The notes under the pieces: generated by a model
Told to the model about the DNA's origin: nothing
Database searches by the model: none
What the model saw: the letters and a program-made list of their open reading frames with translations, nothing else
NCBI GenBank assembly: GCA_003281455.1
Contig: QCBX01000013.1
Span: forward strand, 1-32,636
Length of the DNA stretch: 32,636 nt
DNA from: Prochlorococcus sp. AG-347-J21
GTDB lineage: Bacteria > Cyanobacteriota > Cyanobacteriia > PCC-6307 > Cyanobiaceae
Direction: 5' to 3'
Part shown: positions 9,728-19,556 of the stretch, piece after piece
Layout of the letters: each line of letters begins with the position of its first letter
How positions within the stretch are numbered: the stretch's first letter is position 1
Made by a program: the position numbers and the translations under genes

Positions 9728-11368
9728 TTAATTTGCGTGATTAGATTGAAATGTGTTGTTTGAATTTTCTAAATTATCAAATTGTGGGTGAATTGAATTT
9801 TTTTTCTCAGAAAAGACAAGCCTATTTAAAGCATTAACATAAGCATTCGCTGCAGCAACTACAACATCCGTATCAGCAGAATGACCAGAATATATTTTAT
9901 TCTCCCTTCTTATTCTTATTGTTACTTCTCCCAAAGCATCAATTCCTTCTGTTACCGACTTTACAGAAAATTCAATTAATTCATTAGGAACTTTAGCTAA
10001 TTTATTTAAAGCCTCGCATACAGCATCAACAGGTCCAGTGCCTATTGATACAGCAGTATTCTCAGTATTATCTTCAGTATTTAGTAGGGAAATGGTGGCA
10101 GTAGGTTTAGATGCGTTACCACAACTTACTTGTACAAGACTTAATTGAAATTTAGCTTCTGGGAGCTGAACTTGTTCACTTACTATTGCTTCTAAGTCTC
10201 TATCAGTAATTTCTCTTTTCCTGTCAGCTAAATCCTTAAAACGAGTAAAAGCATCATTTAAATCTTCTCGGCTCAAGTCATATCCCATCTCTTCTAATCT
10301 CGCTCTTACTGCACTTCTTCCACTAAGTTTTCCCAAAGATATTTTGTTGTCACTCAAACCAACAGTTTTTGCATCGATAATTTCGTAAGTAAGTCTATTT
10401 TTTAAAACTCCATCCTGATGAATACCTGATTCATGAGCAAAAGCATTAGCTCCCACAATTGCTTTATTAGGTTGTACAGTCATTCCAGTTAAGTTGGAAA
10501 CAAGTCTAGAGGTTTTAGTTATTTCTTCTGTTCTTATAGCCGTAAGAGGAGTTGGTGAATCTGGATTTCTTTTGAAAAAACTATTAAAAAAACTTTTCCT
10601 AACATGAAGTGCCATTACTAATTCTTCTAAAGAGGCATTACCGGCTCTTTCACCAATTCCATTAATAGTACATTCTAGTTGTCTCGCTCCATTTTTTACT
10701 GCATCTAGAAAATTGGCTACTGCTAAACCTAAATCATTATGACCATGAACCGAAAGCACTGCCTCATCAATATTTGGAACATTTTTATTTATATCGGCAA
10801 TTAATTTGCCAAATTCACTAGGAGTTGTAAATCCAACAGTATCTGGGATATTTATTGTTGTCGCTCCTTCAGAAATTGCAAGTTGAATCACTTCGTATAA
10901 AAAATCAGGATCACTCCTTGAGGCATCTTCACAAGAGAACTCAACATCATCTACCAATGATTTTGCATAGTTAACCATTTCTGGAACTATCTGAAGAACA
11001 TCTTTTCTGGATTTTTTAAGTTTATGTTTAAGGTGAATATCACTTGTCGCAATAAAAGTATGTATTCTTTTCTTGGGAGCTGGACTTACTGCTTCGTAAC
11101 ATGCTTTGATATCTCCTTTAGATGCTCTTGCTAAGCCACATATTATAGGGCCATTTTCTTTACCTACGGCATTGGCAATTTTATTAACGGCTTTAAAATC
11201 TCCTTGACTTGCAAAAGGGAATCCAGCCTCAATAACATCTACCCCTAATCTTGCTAATTGGTGTGCGATAGCAAGTTTTTCTTCAAGATTTAAACTGGCA
11301 CCAGGAGATTGCTCCCCATCTCGAAGAGTTGTATCAAATATCAAAACTCTTCCAGGATCTTTTGACAT
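9728..11368 (-). CDS. leuA: 2-isopropylmalate synthase
   Basis: Condenses acetyl-CoA with 2-oxoisovalerate, the first committed step of leucine synthesis. The HMGL-like TIM-barrel carries [12 protein letters not shown] at residues 12-23 and the metal ligands H208 and H210 in HGHNDLG, followed by NGIGERAGN. The C-terminal LeuA regulatory (leucine feedback) domain is present at about 405-530. At 546 residues it is full length. It is transcribed away from the GH57 gene across a 226-bp gap. I see no leucine-rich leader peptide or clear attenuator directly upstream. Confidence 0.96.
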   Translation of the reverse strand: MSKDPGRVLIFDTTLRDGEQSPGASLNLEEKLAIAHQLARLGVDVIEAGFPFASQGDFKAVNKIANAVGKENGPIICGLARASKGDIKACYEAVSPAPKKRIHTFIATSDIHLKHKLKKSRKDVLQIVPEMVNYAKSLVDDVEFSCEDASRSDPDFLYEVIQLAISEGATTINIPDTVGFTTPSEFGKLIADINKNVPNIDEAVLSVHGHNDLGLAVANFLDAVKNGARQLECTINGIGERAGNASLEELVMALHVRKSFFNSFFKRNPDSPTPLTAIRTEEITKTSRLVSNLTGMTVQPNKAIVGANAFAHESGIHQDGVLKNRLTYEIIDAKTVGLSDNKISLGKLSGRSAVRARLEEMGYDLSREDLNDAFTRFKDLADRKREITDRDLEAIVSEQVQLPEAKFQLSLVQVSCGNASKPTATISLLNTEDNTENTAVSIGTGPVDAVCEALNKLAKVPNELIEFSVKSVTEGIDALGEVTIRIRRENKIYSGHSADTDVVVAAANAYVNALNRLVFSEKKNSIHPQFDNLENSNNTFQSNHAN

Positions 11369-11594
11369 TAGAAGGAATAATCTAAACTCATATTAAGCTA
11401 ATTAAAAAAATTTGACTAGATTTCGTTCAATAAAAATTTGCTAGAAGTTTACAACTTAACAATATTGGTTAAAATTCTGAAAAAAAAAAATGAAATACTT
11501 TGATTATTAAAGTATTCTTTTAGGATTAAATGTTCCTTTTTATAAAAGGTTAATTTGGATTTTTTATAGAATTACAGCCATAAATAATAAAAAT
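11369..11594. promoter_or_regulatory. Divergent leuA / GH57 intergenic region with two hairpins
   Basis: This is the largest gap in the window and must hold promoters for both neighbours. Two inverted repeats are visible: AATACTTT/AAAGTATT with a 7-base loop at 11494-11516, and CCTTTT/AAAAGG with a 3-base loop at 11535-11549. On the minus strand the first stem is followed within 3 bases by a run of about ten T (complement of 11481-11490), as in an intrinsic terminator, although the stem is weak. It could end a short minus-strand transcript or lie in the GH57 leader. No gene is seen. Confidence 0.4.
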
Positions 11595-13178
11595 ATGAAT
11601 GGGCAATACCCAAAAAAAAATGTTTTAGGTCAGTTAGCGATAGTTTTACATGCTCATCTCCCTTATGTCAGAAAAAATGAAAAAAACTCCTTAGAAGAGG
11701 ATTGGTTATTTCAGGCGATTTTGGAATGTTACATACCACTACTTCAATCAATAGAATCCTCTAAAAATGAAAATCCTGAGAATACAAAACTTACTATTAG
11801 TTTGTCTCCAACTTTATTATCACTTCTAAATAATAAACAAATTCAAGAAACTTTCCCAAGCTGGATTGAAACAAGGAATGATTTCTTAAGAGAACTGCCA
11901 CTAGAAGAAAAAAATGCCTCTGCATTTTTAATGAAAAATCTTAATGATAAATACTTATATTGGCAAAATTGTTCTGGAAATTTAGTTGAGAAGTTTAGGG
12001 ATTTAAATAACTCTGGAAATTTGGATATTCTTACTTGTGCTGCTACTCACGGATATTTGCCAATTTTAAGGGAGAATCCTGAAACTGTAAAAGGACAAAT
12101 TAATACAGCAATTAGGAGCCATGAAAATATTTTTGGAACAAAGCCTTTAGGTATCTGGTTACCTGAATGTGCATATTTTGAAAATTTAGATGAGATACTA
12201 TTTAATTCTGGAATTAGATATACAATCTTAGACGGTCATGGGATTCTAAATTCCACACCAAGGCCTAGGTATGGTGTCTATGCCCCAATATGTTCGAAAA
12301 GAGGAGTTGCATTCTTTGGGAGAGACAGTGAGTCAACCTTGCCCGTTTGGTCTGCTAAGGATGGATTCCCAGGTGACAAAGTTTATCGGGAATTTCATAA
12401 AGATTTGGGTTGGGAATTACCCATTTCTATGCTCCAAAAGAAAGGAATTTCAACAAAAAGACCTTTGGGTTTAAAGTTTCATAAGATTACAGATGAAAAC
12501 ATTTCTTTAGGGAAAAAAGAGTTTTACCTTGAAAATGAAGCCAAAAATAAGGCCGCAGAACATGCTGAAGCCTATCTTCTAGCGAGATCAAAGCAATTAG
12601 AAAAATTGACTTTATCCTCTTCCTTTAATCCTTTATTGGTAGCTCCATTTGATGCAGAGTTATTTGGTCATTGGTGGTATGAGGGACCTTTTTTTATTGA
12701 AAATATACTAAAGAACTCAAGTAAATATTCAATTAAGCTTACAAATTTAAAAGAATTCTTAATGCAAAAACCAAATCTTCAGATTTGTGATCCATCGCCA
12801 TCAAGCTGGGGGCAAGGTGGTTACCATAATTACTGGATTAATGATGCAAATGCATGGATCGTTCCAGAAATCACAAAGGCAGGCTCAACATTTGTAAATT
12901 TGTGCTTGGAAAATTTTAAGAATGATTTATCTCTAAGACTCTTCAAGCAAGCCGCAAGAGAACTACTTCTTTCTGAGTCTTCTGATTGGAGTTTTATTCT
13001 AAGAGCTGGAACCACAACTGAGCTCGCAAAAGAGAGAATAGAAAGACACTTATTCAGGTTCTGGAAATTGGTTGAAATGATTAAAAATCATTCTAATATT
13101 AATTCAAAATTTCTTGAAGATATTGAGGAAGAGGATAAAGTTTTTCCCGATATTAATATTGATGATTGGCGAAAATAA
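11595..13178 (+). CDS. GH57-type 1,4-alpha-glucan branching enzyme
   Basis: Predicted to make alpha-1,6 branches in glycogen. The 527-residue protein has the GH57 catalytic barrel and the C-terminal DUF1957 helical domain typical of this branching enzyme family. Visible family motifs are HAHLPYVR (about 19-26), the THGYLP region (151-156), the nucleophile E191 in GIWLPECAY and the acid/base D353 in APFDAELFGHWWYEG. These match GH57 branching enzymes better than GH57 amylases. It is unrelated in fold to GlgB (GH13), which this organism probably also has elsewhere. It converges on the lycopene cyclase with a 5-bp gap. Activity is inferred from family. Confidence 0.87.
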   Translation: MNGQYPKKNVLGQLAIVLHAHLPYVRKNEKNSLEEDWLFQAILECYIPLLQSIESSKNENPENTKLTISLSPTLLSLLNNKQIQETFPSWIETRNDFLRELPLEEKNASAFLMKNLNDKYLYWQNCSGNLVEKFRDLNNSGNLDILTCAATHGYLPILRENPETVKGQINTAIRSHENIFGTKPLGIWLPECAYFENLDEILFNSGIRYTILDGHGILNSTPRPRYGVYAPICSKRGVAFFGRDSESTLPVWSAKDGFPGDKVYREFHKDLGWELPISMLQKKGISTKRPLGLKFHKITDENISLGKKEFYLENEAKNKAAEHAEAYLLARSKQLEKLTLSSSFNPLLVAPFDAELFGHWWYEGPFFIENILKNSSKYSIKLTNLKEFLMQKPNLQICDPSPSSWGQGGYHNYWINDANAWIVPEITKAGSTFVNLCLENFKNDLSLRLFKQAARELLLSESSDWSFILRAGTTTELAKERIERHLFRFWKLVEMIKNHSNINSKFLEDIEEEDKVFPDINIDDWRK

Positions 13179-13183
13179 AAATA

Positions 13184-14395
13184 CTAATTTAACTTGAGCA
13201 TTCCTAGTTTTACTTTTAGAGGTGAATTAATAAACATCTTACTCATAACGTAAATTAGTCTCGGAAGTGGAAGTGTATTAGTAAGAAAACCTACCCATTC
13301 ATTGGTTGATAATCTAAAGAAATTTAGGAAAAAGCTTCTTAATCTACTTTCGTCAAAACTCATTAATCTTCTTAGACCGTATCGGTAAAGTTTATGCCTT
13401 TGTGTTAACTCGTAAGGCCATAGGATTTCCCAACCTTTTGAAGCTAACTCTAGTGAACTTAGATGAGGTTCTTTTAAAAAGATTGCTAATTTTTGTGCAA
13501 GGAGTGGAGCCCTTCTCAATAAAGATCCAACCATGTATCCTGATGCAGGATGAACCATACTGGCAGCCCCTCCGAAACCAAGTACAAATTGTTTTTTAAA
13601 TGGGAGAGGTAAATTCATAGGGAAAAGGCAATTCTCTTCATGAAAAATTTCTCTTACCTCAATACCCTTACTATTAAGTCTTTTATAAAGTCTTTTTTTA
13701 AGATTTTCTTGGGATAATGCAGGATAACTAGCTAATGAAGTTTCTTCAACAAAGAAAGTGTCGTTGCCAAGATCCATTGCATAAAGAAAGGAAGGAGATG
13801 ACAACTTTTCTTCATTGTTTAAATGATTTGGACGAAAATCCATTAGAACAAATTGTTCTTTATTAACAGGTGGTGATGTAAATTTACCTACAATTCCGTA
13901 AGCAGCTTGTTGAGCGATTTCATTTTGAACGGGTCTTTTTACAAAATTACTTTTATGACCACTTGCGTCAATAACTAATCTCGCCTTTATTTTGAGACCT
14001 GAAAAACAAATTACCTCAGATAATTTATTTTTTTCTTGAATGTCTTTTGCTGTTTCATTCAACCATTCAATCCCTTTACATTTTTTTAAAAGCTCATTTT
14101 GAAAGGCTTCTTGATTTATTAAACCATAATCGTAATTGTGTTTTGTTGGAGCATCCCCTATTTTATTTTCCCCATCTCCAAAAAAACTAACTGTTTTACA
14201 CCATCGGTGAGATAACAAGGACTCTAACCCTAATTCTTCTAATTCAGATGCCCAGATACCATATGTATTCTCCCATTTTTCATTTGGAGATTTAGTTGAT
14301 ATTCCCTTAATATTTAGATCCTGTTTGGCTAATTCGGAAGCTAAACATAATGCGGCAGGACCTGAACCTAAAATTAAAATATCAAGTATTTCCAT
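13184..14395 (-). CDS. crtL: Lycopene cyclase (CrtL type, probably beta)
   Basis: Flavoprotein that closes the end rings of lycopene to form the beta- or alpha-carotene skeleton. The N-terminal FAD-binding Rossmann motif LILGSGPAA is at about residues 7-15, the EISY-like segment appears as MDLGNDTFFVEETSLA around 208-223, and FLFGGAAS-like residues (FGGAASMVHPASGYMVG) follow near 275. Length 403 fits the plant/cyanobacterial CrtL family. Prochlorococcus has both beta and epsilon cyclases; position next to gyrA suggests the beta enzyme (crtL-b), but I cannot separate them from sequence alone. It lies 24 bp downstream of gyrA on the same strand. Confidence 0.85.
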   Translation of the reverse strand: MEILDILILGSGPAALCLASELAKQDLNIKGISTKSPNEKWENTYGIWASELEELGLESLLSHRWCKTVSFFGDGENKIGDAPTKHNYDYGLINQEAFQNELLKKCKGIEWLNETAKDIQEKNKLSEVICFSGLKIKARLVIDASGHKSNFVKRPVQNEIAQQAAYGIVGKFTSPPVNKEQFVLMDFRPNHLNNEEKLSSPSFLYAMDLGNDTFFVEETSLASYPALSQENLKKRLYKRLNSKGIEVREIFHEENCLFPMNLPLPFKKQFVLGFGGAASMVHPASGYMVGSLLRRAPLLAQKLAIFLKEPHLSSLELASKGWEILWPYELTQRHKLYRYGLRRLMSFDESRLRSFFLNFFRLSTNEWVGFLTNTLPLPRLIYVMSKMFINSPLKVKLGMLKLN

Positions 14396-14419
14396 ATTAT
14401 TTAGCTAACCATAAGGCTT

Positions 14420-17017
14420 TTAATTTAGTTCAACTGAGCTATGTTGATCTTTTCCCTCTATTTGTTCACGAGGTACCAATACCACTTCAGATAAATGATC
14501 ACCATCATCTAATCTTTGTAATTTTACTCCTGTAGCTGCCCTGGATTGCTGTGAGATTTTATCTGCTTTTGTTCTTACTATTACGCCTTTTTCGGTCACA
14601 AGTAATAATTCTTCTCCCTCGCCAAGAACCTTCAAACAAACTAGCTGATCATCTTTAATTCTAAATTTTATAGCTCTCAAACCCATGCCTGCTCTTTTTT
14701 GTAATCTAAACTGAGCTACAGGTACTCTCTTCCCTAGTCCAAATGCACTGGCTATTAATACCCATGGACCGTCTGAAGAGTTTTCCTCAACATTATCTTC
14801 CAGATCTTCTGTTAGATCCTCAATTTCAGCTAATTGATCAACCAAATTAGATGTTAAAACATCCATAGAAACAAGATTGTCGCCTTCTCTTAAGTTCATT
14901 GATTTAACCCCTCTTGCTGTTCTGCCAAGTGGTCTTAATTCATTGATATCTAGTCTGAAATGAATCGCCATTCCTGTTTTAGATCCAATTAAAACACTAT
15001 CACCTTCTTTTGATAATCTCACCCATGTTAGTGCATCTCCATCCTCAAGATTAATTGCTATTAGCCCATTTGAGCGAATTTTTGAGAAAGCAGAAAGTGC
15101 AGTTCTTTTTATATAGCCAGCTTTGGTTAGCATTAATAAATAACGATCGTCAACAAAAGAATCCACAGCAACTAGTGAAGTTATTTTTTCTTCTCTTGGA
15201 ATTGGGAGAAGTTGAACTGATGGAGTCCCTTTTGCTGTTCTGCTACTTATAGGAACCCTATATGCTGGGAGAGCATAAGCTACTCCTCTATCACTGAAAA
15301 GCAAAAGAGTATCATGATCGTTACAGCTTATAAATAATTTCACGTCATCATCTTCTTTGGTTTTTGTGCCAGCTTTACCCCTTGAACCTCGACTGGTAGA
15401 TTCAAAATCATTAACAGGCATTCTTTTTAAATAACCTGCTTCAGTTAATAGAACTACGGATCTGTCATTAGCTATAAGATCAATATCATCTAATCCGCCG
15501 CCTAAATCTAGTATTTCTGTTTTCCTAGGAGAAGAGAATCTTTCATCGATTTTATTAAGTTCTTCAAGAATGATTTCAAAAATTCTTTCTTTACTATTTA
15601 AAATTTGCTGATATAGGTTGATTTTTTGGGTTAACTCATTATGTTCCCCTTTGATTTTATCTGCTTCAAGTGCTGTTAATCTTCTTAATTGCATTTGTAG
15701 AATTGCATCTGCCTGTATGGAAGATAATTTATGGTCGTTTTGTAATTTTTCTCGAGCTGAGATTGAATCTTTCGCTGATCTTATTAGATTTATAATTTCA
15801 TCCATAGCATCTAAGGCCAATAAAAGACCCTTTACAATGTGATCTCTTTCTTCTGCTTTTTTCAATAAAAAAGAGGTTCTTCGCTTTATTGTCTCAACCC
15901 TAAAATCTAGAAAAACGTCTAACATTTTCCTGAGTGAAAGTGTTGTGGGCTCTCCTTTTACTAAAGCAAGGATATTTGCACTAAAGTTATTTTGTAGAGG
16001 TGTTAACTTAAATAAATTATTTAATACTACTTGTGGGTAGGCATCTCTTTTTAGTTCAATAACAATCCTCATCCCATCTCGATCACTTTCATCTCTTATA
16101 TCAGAAATACCTTCTAATTTTTTTTCATTAACCAAGTCAGCAATTCTTTCTATCAATGCAGCTTTATTGGTTTGAAATGGAAGCTCTGTAATTATTACTG
16201 CATCTTTCTCTGCTCTACCAATAGAATTAATTTGCTCAATATTTGCTACCCCTCTCATGGTTATTGACCCCCTTCCTGTTTTGAAAGTTTCTCTAATCCC
16301 GTCTCTTCCTAAGATTTGACCACCTGTGGGAAAATCAGGTCCCTTAATTATTTCAAAAAGTTCACTATTTGCAATTGAAGGGTTTTTGATTATTGATTTG
16401 AGACCATTAATTAATTCCCCTAAGTTATGAGGTGGAATATTAGTTGCCATTCCTACTGCTATCCCAGATGAACCATTTAGAAGTAGTTGAGGGATCCTAG
16501 CAGGTAAAACTGTTGGCTCTTGCTGAGAACCGTCAAAATTATCTGCGAAATCTACAGTTTCAGATTCAATATCCTCTAATAAACTTTCATCTGTAAGAGA
16601 CTGTAAACGAGATTCTGTATATCTCATCGCTGCTGGAGGGTCATTATCAACAGAACCAAAGTTTCCATGGCCATCTATGAGTGGCATCCTCATAGAGAAA
16701 TCCTGGGCCATCCTAACCAAAGCATCATAAACAGCAGTATCGCCATGAGGGTGGTATTTACCAAGCACTTCTCCTACAACTCTTGCACATTTTCTGTATG
16801 GTCTACTGCTGGTCAAACCAAGTTCATACATTGCATAAAGAATTCTTCTGTGAACAGGTTTTAATCCATCTCTTGCATCAGGAAGAGCACGACCAACTAT
16901 AACGCTCATTGCATACTCAAGGTATGAACGAGACATCTCATTTCTTAGGTCAGTCTGAATAATTCTGTCGTTATCTTCGCTTAATCCTGAGTTATTGGAA
17001 TCTAAAATATCAGACAT
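14420..17017 (-). CDS. gyrA: DNA gyrase subunit A
   Basis: Breakage-reunion subunit of type IIA topoisomerase. Full length at 865 residues. The catalytic tyrosine is Y133 in [10 protein letters not shown]; the quinolone-region motif is [13 protein letters not shown], with threonine (T94) where E. coli GyrA has Ser83. The C-terminal half contains the repeated beta-pinwheel blades (for example [49 protein letters not shown]). The GyrA box is degenerate: TSRGSRG at 541-547 instead of the QRRGGKG form. An AAAGGA sequence lies upstream of the ATG. Cyanobacteria often have a second GyrA/ParC-like paralog; this copy fits the main gyrA. Confidence 0.93.
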   Translation of the reverse strand: MSDILDSNNSGLSEDNDRIIQTDLRNEMSRSYLEYAMSVIVGRALPDARDGLKPVHRRILYAMYELGLTSSRPYRKCARVVGEVLGKYHPHGDTAVYDALVRMAQDFSMRMPLIDGHGNFGSVDNDPPAAMRYTESRLQSLTDESLLEDIESETVDFADNFDGSQQEPTVLPARIPQLLLNGSSGIAVGMATNIPPHNLGELINGLKSIIKNPSIANSELFEIIKGPDFPTGGQILGRDGIRETFKTGRGSITMRGVANIEQINSIGRAEKDAVIITELPFQTNKAALIERIADLVNEKKLEGISDIRDESDRDGMRIVIELKRDAYPQVVLNNLFKLTPLQNNFSANILALVKGEPTTLSLRKMLDVFLDFRVETIKRRTSFLLKKAEERDHIVKGLLLALDAMDEIINLIRSAKDSISAREKLQNDHKLSSIQADAILQMQLRRLTALEADKIKGEHNELTQKINLYQQILNSKERIFEIILEELNKIDERFSSPRKTEILDLGGGLDDIDLIANDRSVVLLTEAGYLKRMPVNDFESTSRGSRGKAGTKTKEDDDVKLFISCNDHDTLLLFSDRGVAYALPAYRVPISSRTAKGTPSVQLLPIPREEKITSLVAVDSFVDDRYLLMLTKAGYIKRTALSAFSKIRSNGLIAINLEDGDALTWVRLSKEGDSVLIGSKTGMAIHFRLDINELRPLGRTARGVKSMNLREGDNLVSMDVLTSNLVDQLAEIEDLTEDLEDNVEENSSDGPWVLIASAFGLGKRVPVAQFRLQKRAGMGLRAIKFRIKDDQLVCLKVLGEGEELLLVTEKGVIVRTKADKISQQSRAATGVKLQRLDDGDHLSEVVLVPREQIEGKDQHSSVELN

Positions 17018-17196
17018 ATAAAAATCCTTTATTTAATAATAATCGCTGATTGTCATAATGAATAAAAAAAAAGATTTATTTAATTCCCAAATACTCACAT
17101 TTACACACAAATCAAAATAAAACCTGTTGTTTTTGAATAAACCTTGGCTTATTACCCCTTTAGTTGTTAATTTAATCAGAATAAAAGAAAACCACC

Positions 17197-18360
17197 GTGA
17201 ATATTGAACTGGGTTTAAATAAAAAAGTCAGACGGGCTTATGGCATCGATGAAATAGCTTTAGTCCCTGGTAATAGAACACTTGATTACGATTTGACTGA
17301 TCCCTCTTGGTCAATAGGTGATTTCAAAAGAGAAGTTCCGATCGTTGCTAGTGCTATGGATAGTGTTGTCGATGTAAATACGGCTGTAGAGCTCACAAAA
17401 TTAGGTTCCCTAGGGGTTATTAATATGGAGGGCATACAAACACGATATGAAAACCCTGATGAAATATTGAACCAAATAGCATCAGTCGGGAAGAATGATT
17501 TTGTTCCATTAATGCAGAAAATATACAGTGAACCGGTCAAGGAGGGATTGATTATACAAAGAATAAATGAGGTTAAAGAAAAAGGAGGTATAGCAGCCTT
17601 TAGTGGAACTCCTCAAGCTGCCATTAAGTTTAAAGAAACCCTTAATAATTCCAAAATAGATTTATTTTTTCTCCAAGGAACAGTTGTATCCACTGAACAT
17701 CTTGGAATGGAAGGTAAGGAAACCTTAAATATCAAAGATCTCTGTCAATCTATGAATGTCCCAGTTGTAGCGGGTAATTGTGTTACTTACGAAGTTGCAA
17801 AACTTCTAATGGATGCTGGAGTTGCAGGATTGATGGTTGGGATAGGACCTGGAGCGGCATGTACATCTAGAGGAGTATTGGGAATTGGAATCCCTCAAGC
17901 AACTGCAATTTCTGATTGTAGTGCTGCAAGAAATGATTACTTTAAAGAAAGTGGTCGTTATATTCCTATTATTGGTGATGGAGGAATTGTTACTGGCGGA
18001 GATATCTGTAAATGTTTGGCATGTGGAGCAGATGCTGTAATGATTGGGTCTCCAATAGCTAAATCCTCAAACGCTCCAGGTAAAGGATTTCACTGGGGTA
18101 TGGCTACTCCAAGTCCAGTATTGCCTAGGGGTACGAGAATTGAAGTTGGTTCTACAGGATCCTTAGAAAGAATAATTAAAGGCCCTGCCTTACTTGATGA
18201 TGGGACACATAACTTATTAGGAGCCATTAGAACCTCAATGAGTACTCTTGGGGCAAAAAATATTAAAGAAATGCAAGAAGTTGAAATAGTTATCGCACCA
18301 TCGCTTCTTACTGAAGGTAAGGTTTATCAAAAAGCTCAACAGCTTGGGATGGGTAAGTAG
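17197..18360 (+). CDS. guaB3: GuaB3-family IMP dehydrogenase-related protein
   Basis: A TIM-barrel enzyme of the IMPDH/GMP reductase superfamily. At 387 residues it lacks the CBS-domain insert of true IMPDH. The catalytic loop is visible as GPGAACTSR with C222, and GDGGIVTGGD follows near 266. Short cyanobacterial proteins of this type are called GuaB3; recent work on a Synechocystis homolog, as I recall it, describes XMP-to-IMP reductase activity rather than IMP oxidation. The start is GTG. It is divergent from gyrA (179 bp) and is followed by the Yfr1 RNA and trxA, an arrangement well known in marine picocyanobacteria. Confidence 0.88.
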   Translation: MNIELGLNKKVRRAYGIDEIALVPGNRTLDYDLTDPSWSIGDFKREVPIVASAMDSVVDVNTAVELTKLGSLGVINMEGIQTRYENPDEILNQIASVGKNDFVPLMQKIYSEPVKEGLIIQRINEVKEKGGIAAFSGTPQAAIKFKETLNNSKIDLFFLQGTVVSTEHLGMEGKETLNIKDLCQSMNVPVVAGNCVTYEVAKLLMDAGVAGLMVGIGPGAACTSRGVLGIGIPQATAISDCSAARNDYFKESGRYIPIIGDGGIVTGGDICKCLACGADAVMIGSPIAKSSNAPGKGFHWGMATPSPVLPRGTRIEVGSTGSLERIIKGPALLDDGTHNLLGAIRTSMSTLGAKNIKEMQEVEIVIAPSLLTEGKVYQKAQQLGMGK

Positions 18361-18406
18361 TTCACTTAGAACAAAATTATAAATCCTTAGTGAATTAAGT
18401 ATCAAT

Positions 18407-18436
18407 TTGAAAAAATTTCTGATTAGGAGTTATTAT
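18407..18436 (+). promoter_or_regulatory. Promoter of Yfr1
   Basis: A -35-like TTGAAA (18407-18412) and a -10 TATTAT (18431-18436) are separated by 18 bases. The expected start of transcription, 7-8 bases after the -10, falls on the first bases of the Yfr1 hairpin at about 18443-18445. This gives a near-consensus sigma-70-type promoter dedicated to the small RNA. Confidence 0.75.
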
Positions 18437-18443
18437 GAAATAA

Positions 18444-18499
18444 TGGGGGAAACCCCATACTCCTCACACACTAAATCGCCCGATTAATCGGGCTTTTTT
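18444..18499 (+). ncRNA. yfr1: Small regulatory RNA Yfr1
   Basis: Yfr1 is a cyanobacterial trans-acting RNA of about 54-56 nt. In Prochlorococcus it is reported to repress outer-membrane porin mRNAs by base pairing. All three parts are visible: a 5' hairpin TGGGG-GAAA-CCCCA (18444-18457), the unpaired ultraconserved motif ACTCCTCACAC (18459-18469), and a 3' terminator hairpin with stem GCCCGA/TCGGGC (18478-18493) followed by six T. The place between guaB3 and trxA is the one known from other picocyanobacteria. The motif is antisense to Shine-Dalgarno-like and initiation-region sequences, which explains how it can act on several targets. Confidence 0.95.
18478..18499 (+). terminator. Intrinsic terminator of Yfr1
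   Basis: Perfect 16-base palindrome (18478-18493), folding as GCCCGA-TTAA-TCGGGC, followed directly by TTTTTT (18494-18499). It is the strongest Rho-independent terminator in the window and probably also stops read-through from guaB3 before trxA. Confidence 0.93.
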
Positions 18500-18590
18500 A
18501 GATATTTTGTTACTTATATTATTTAATCTGTAATGAAATCATCACTTAAAAGAATTGCCTGCTAAATTTTCAAAAAGGAATACTTAAATT

Positions 18591-18914
18591 ATGTCATCAG
18601 CTCCAGCCGTAACTGATTCTTCATTTGACAAGGATGTACTGCAAAGTGATCTACCAGTATTGGTTGATTTTTGGGCACCATGGTGCGGTCCATGCAGGAT
18701 GGTCGCTCCAGTCGTAGAAGAAATCTCAAAAGACTTTGAAGGAAAAATTAAAGTTTTTAAATTAAACACAGATGAGAATCCAAATGTAGCCAGTCAATAC
18801 GGAATTAGAAGTATTCCTACATTAATGATCTTTAAAGGAGGTCAAAAGGTTGATACCGTTGTTGGTGCTGTCCCAAAGGCAACTCTTTCGAGCACTTTAA
18901 CTAAGCATTTATAA
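18591..18914 (+). CDS. trxA: Thioredoxin
   Basis: Small cytosolic dithiol-disulfide oxidoreductase. The 107-residue protein has the classical active site WCGPC (C32, C35) in [11 protein letters not shown] and the cis-proline loop RSIPTLMIF. In cyanobacteria the m-type thioredoxin links photosynthetic electron flow to enzyme control; the OpcA/G6PDH pair in this window is a plausible target. An AAGGA sequence lies about 11 bases before the ATG. It has its own upstream space of 91 bp after the Yfr1 terminator and is followed 11 bp later by hisH. Confidence 0.96.
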   Translation: MSSAPAVTDSSFDKDVLQSDLPVLVDFWAPWCGPCRMVAPVVEEISKDFEGKIKVFKLNTDENPNVASQYGIRSIPTLMIFKGGQKVDTVVGAVPKATLSSTLTKHL

Positions 18915-18925
18915 ATTTAAAAGCT

Positions 18926-19543
18926 TTGCATAAAATTGGACTGATAGATTATGGAATGGGTAATATTCATTCTGTAACAAAATCTCTAGAAAGTCTTGGA
19001 GAAGAAATTATATTAATCAAAAACTTTAATGATTCTAAGCTTTGTAAGGCGATAATACTTCCTGGCGTTGGAGCATTTGATCCAGCCATGAATAACCTCA
19101 TAAATACAGATTTGATAAATGATTTGAAAAATTGGATTAAAAGTGGGAAATCCTTTTTTGGGATATGTTTAGGTCTCCAACTCCTTTTTGAATCTAGTGA
19201 TGAAGGAAAAGTTCAGGGACTAGGAATTTTAAAGGGAAAAATACAAAAAATACCCAATATTGTTAACCAAAGAATCCCACACATGGGTTGGTGTCAACTT
19301 TTACCTACCAAAAAAAATACTTTATTTGGGATTGAAGAGCTAGATAATTGGGTCTATTTTGTACATTCCTATCATGCAATCCCAGATGACTTAAATATTA
19401 TTGCAGCTCAGGTTGATTATGGCTCTGAAAAATTAACTGCAATGATTGAGAATGATAATTTATTGGCCTGTCAATTTCATCCGGAAAAATCTGGAAAAAC
19501 CGGTGAAAAACTTTTGAGAAGATGGCTGAGTAATATTCAATAA
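18926..19543 (+). CDS. hisH: Imidazole glycerol phosphate synthase, glutamine amidotransferase subunit
   Basis: Supplies ammonia from glutamine to HisF in histidine synthesis. The 205-residue class I amidotransferase has the nucleophile C81 in GICLGLQLLF and the catalytic H185 and E187 in CQFHPEKSG. The start is TTG: it gives the expected N-terminus M-H-K-I-G-L-I-D-Y-G-M-G-N, and there is no ATG or GTG that would give a complete protein. It lies 11 bp after trxA, so the two are probably co-transcribed. Confidence 0.95.
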   Translation: MHKIGLIDYGMGNIHSVTKSLESLGEEIILIKNFNDSKLCKAIILPGVGAFDPAMNNLINTDLINDLKNWIKSGKSFFGICLGLQLLFESSDEGKVQGLGILKGKIQKIPNIVNQRIPHMGWCQLLPTKKNTLFGIEELDNWVYFVHSYHAIPDDLNIIAAQVDYGSEKLTAMIENDNLLACQFHPEKSGKTGEKLLRRWLSNIQ

Positions 19544-19556
19544 CAGATGCATAGGG

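Noticed and set aside
18361..18394. Inverted repeat TTCACT/AGTGAA after guaB3 as a terminator
   Set aside because: The stem is only six A/T-rich pairs with a 22-base loop and no T-tract; termination more likely occurs at the Yfr1 terminator.
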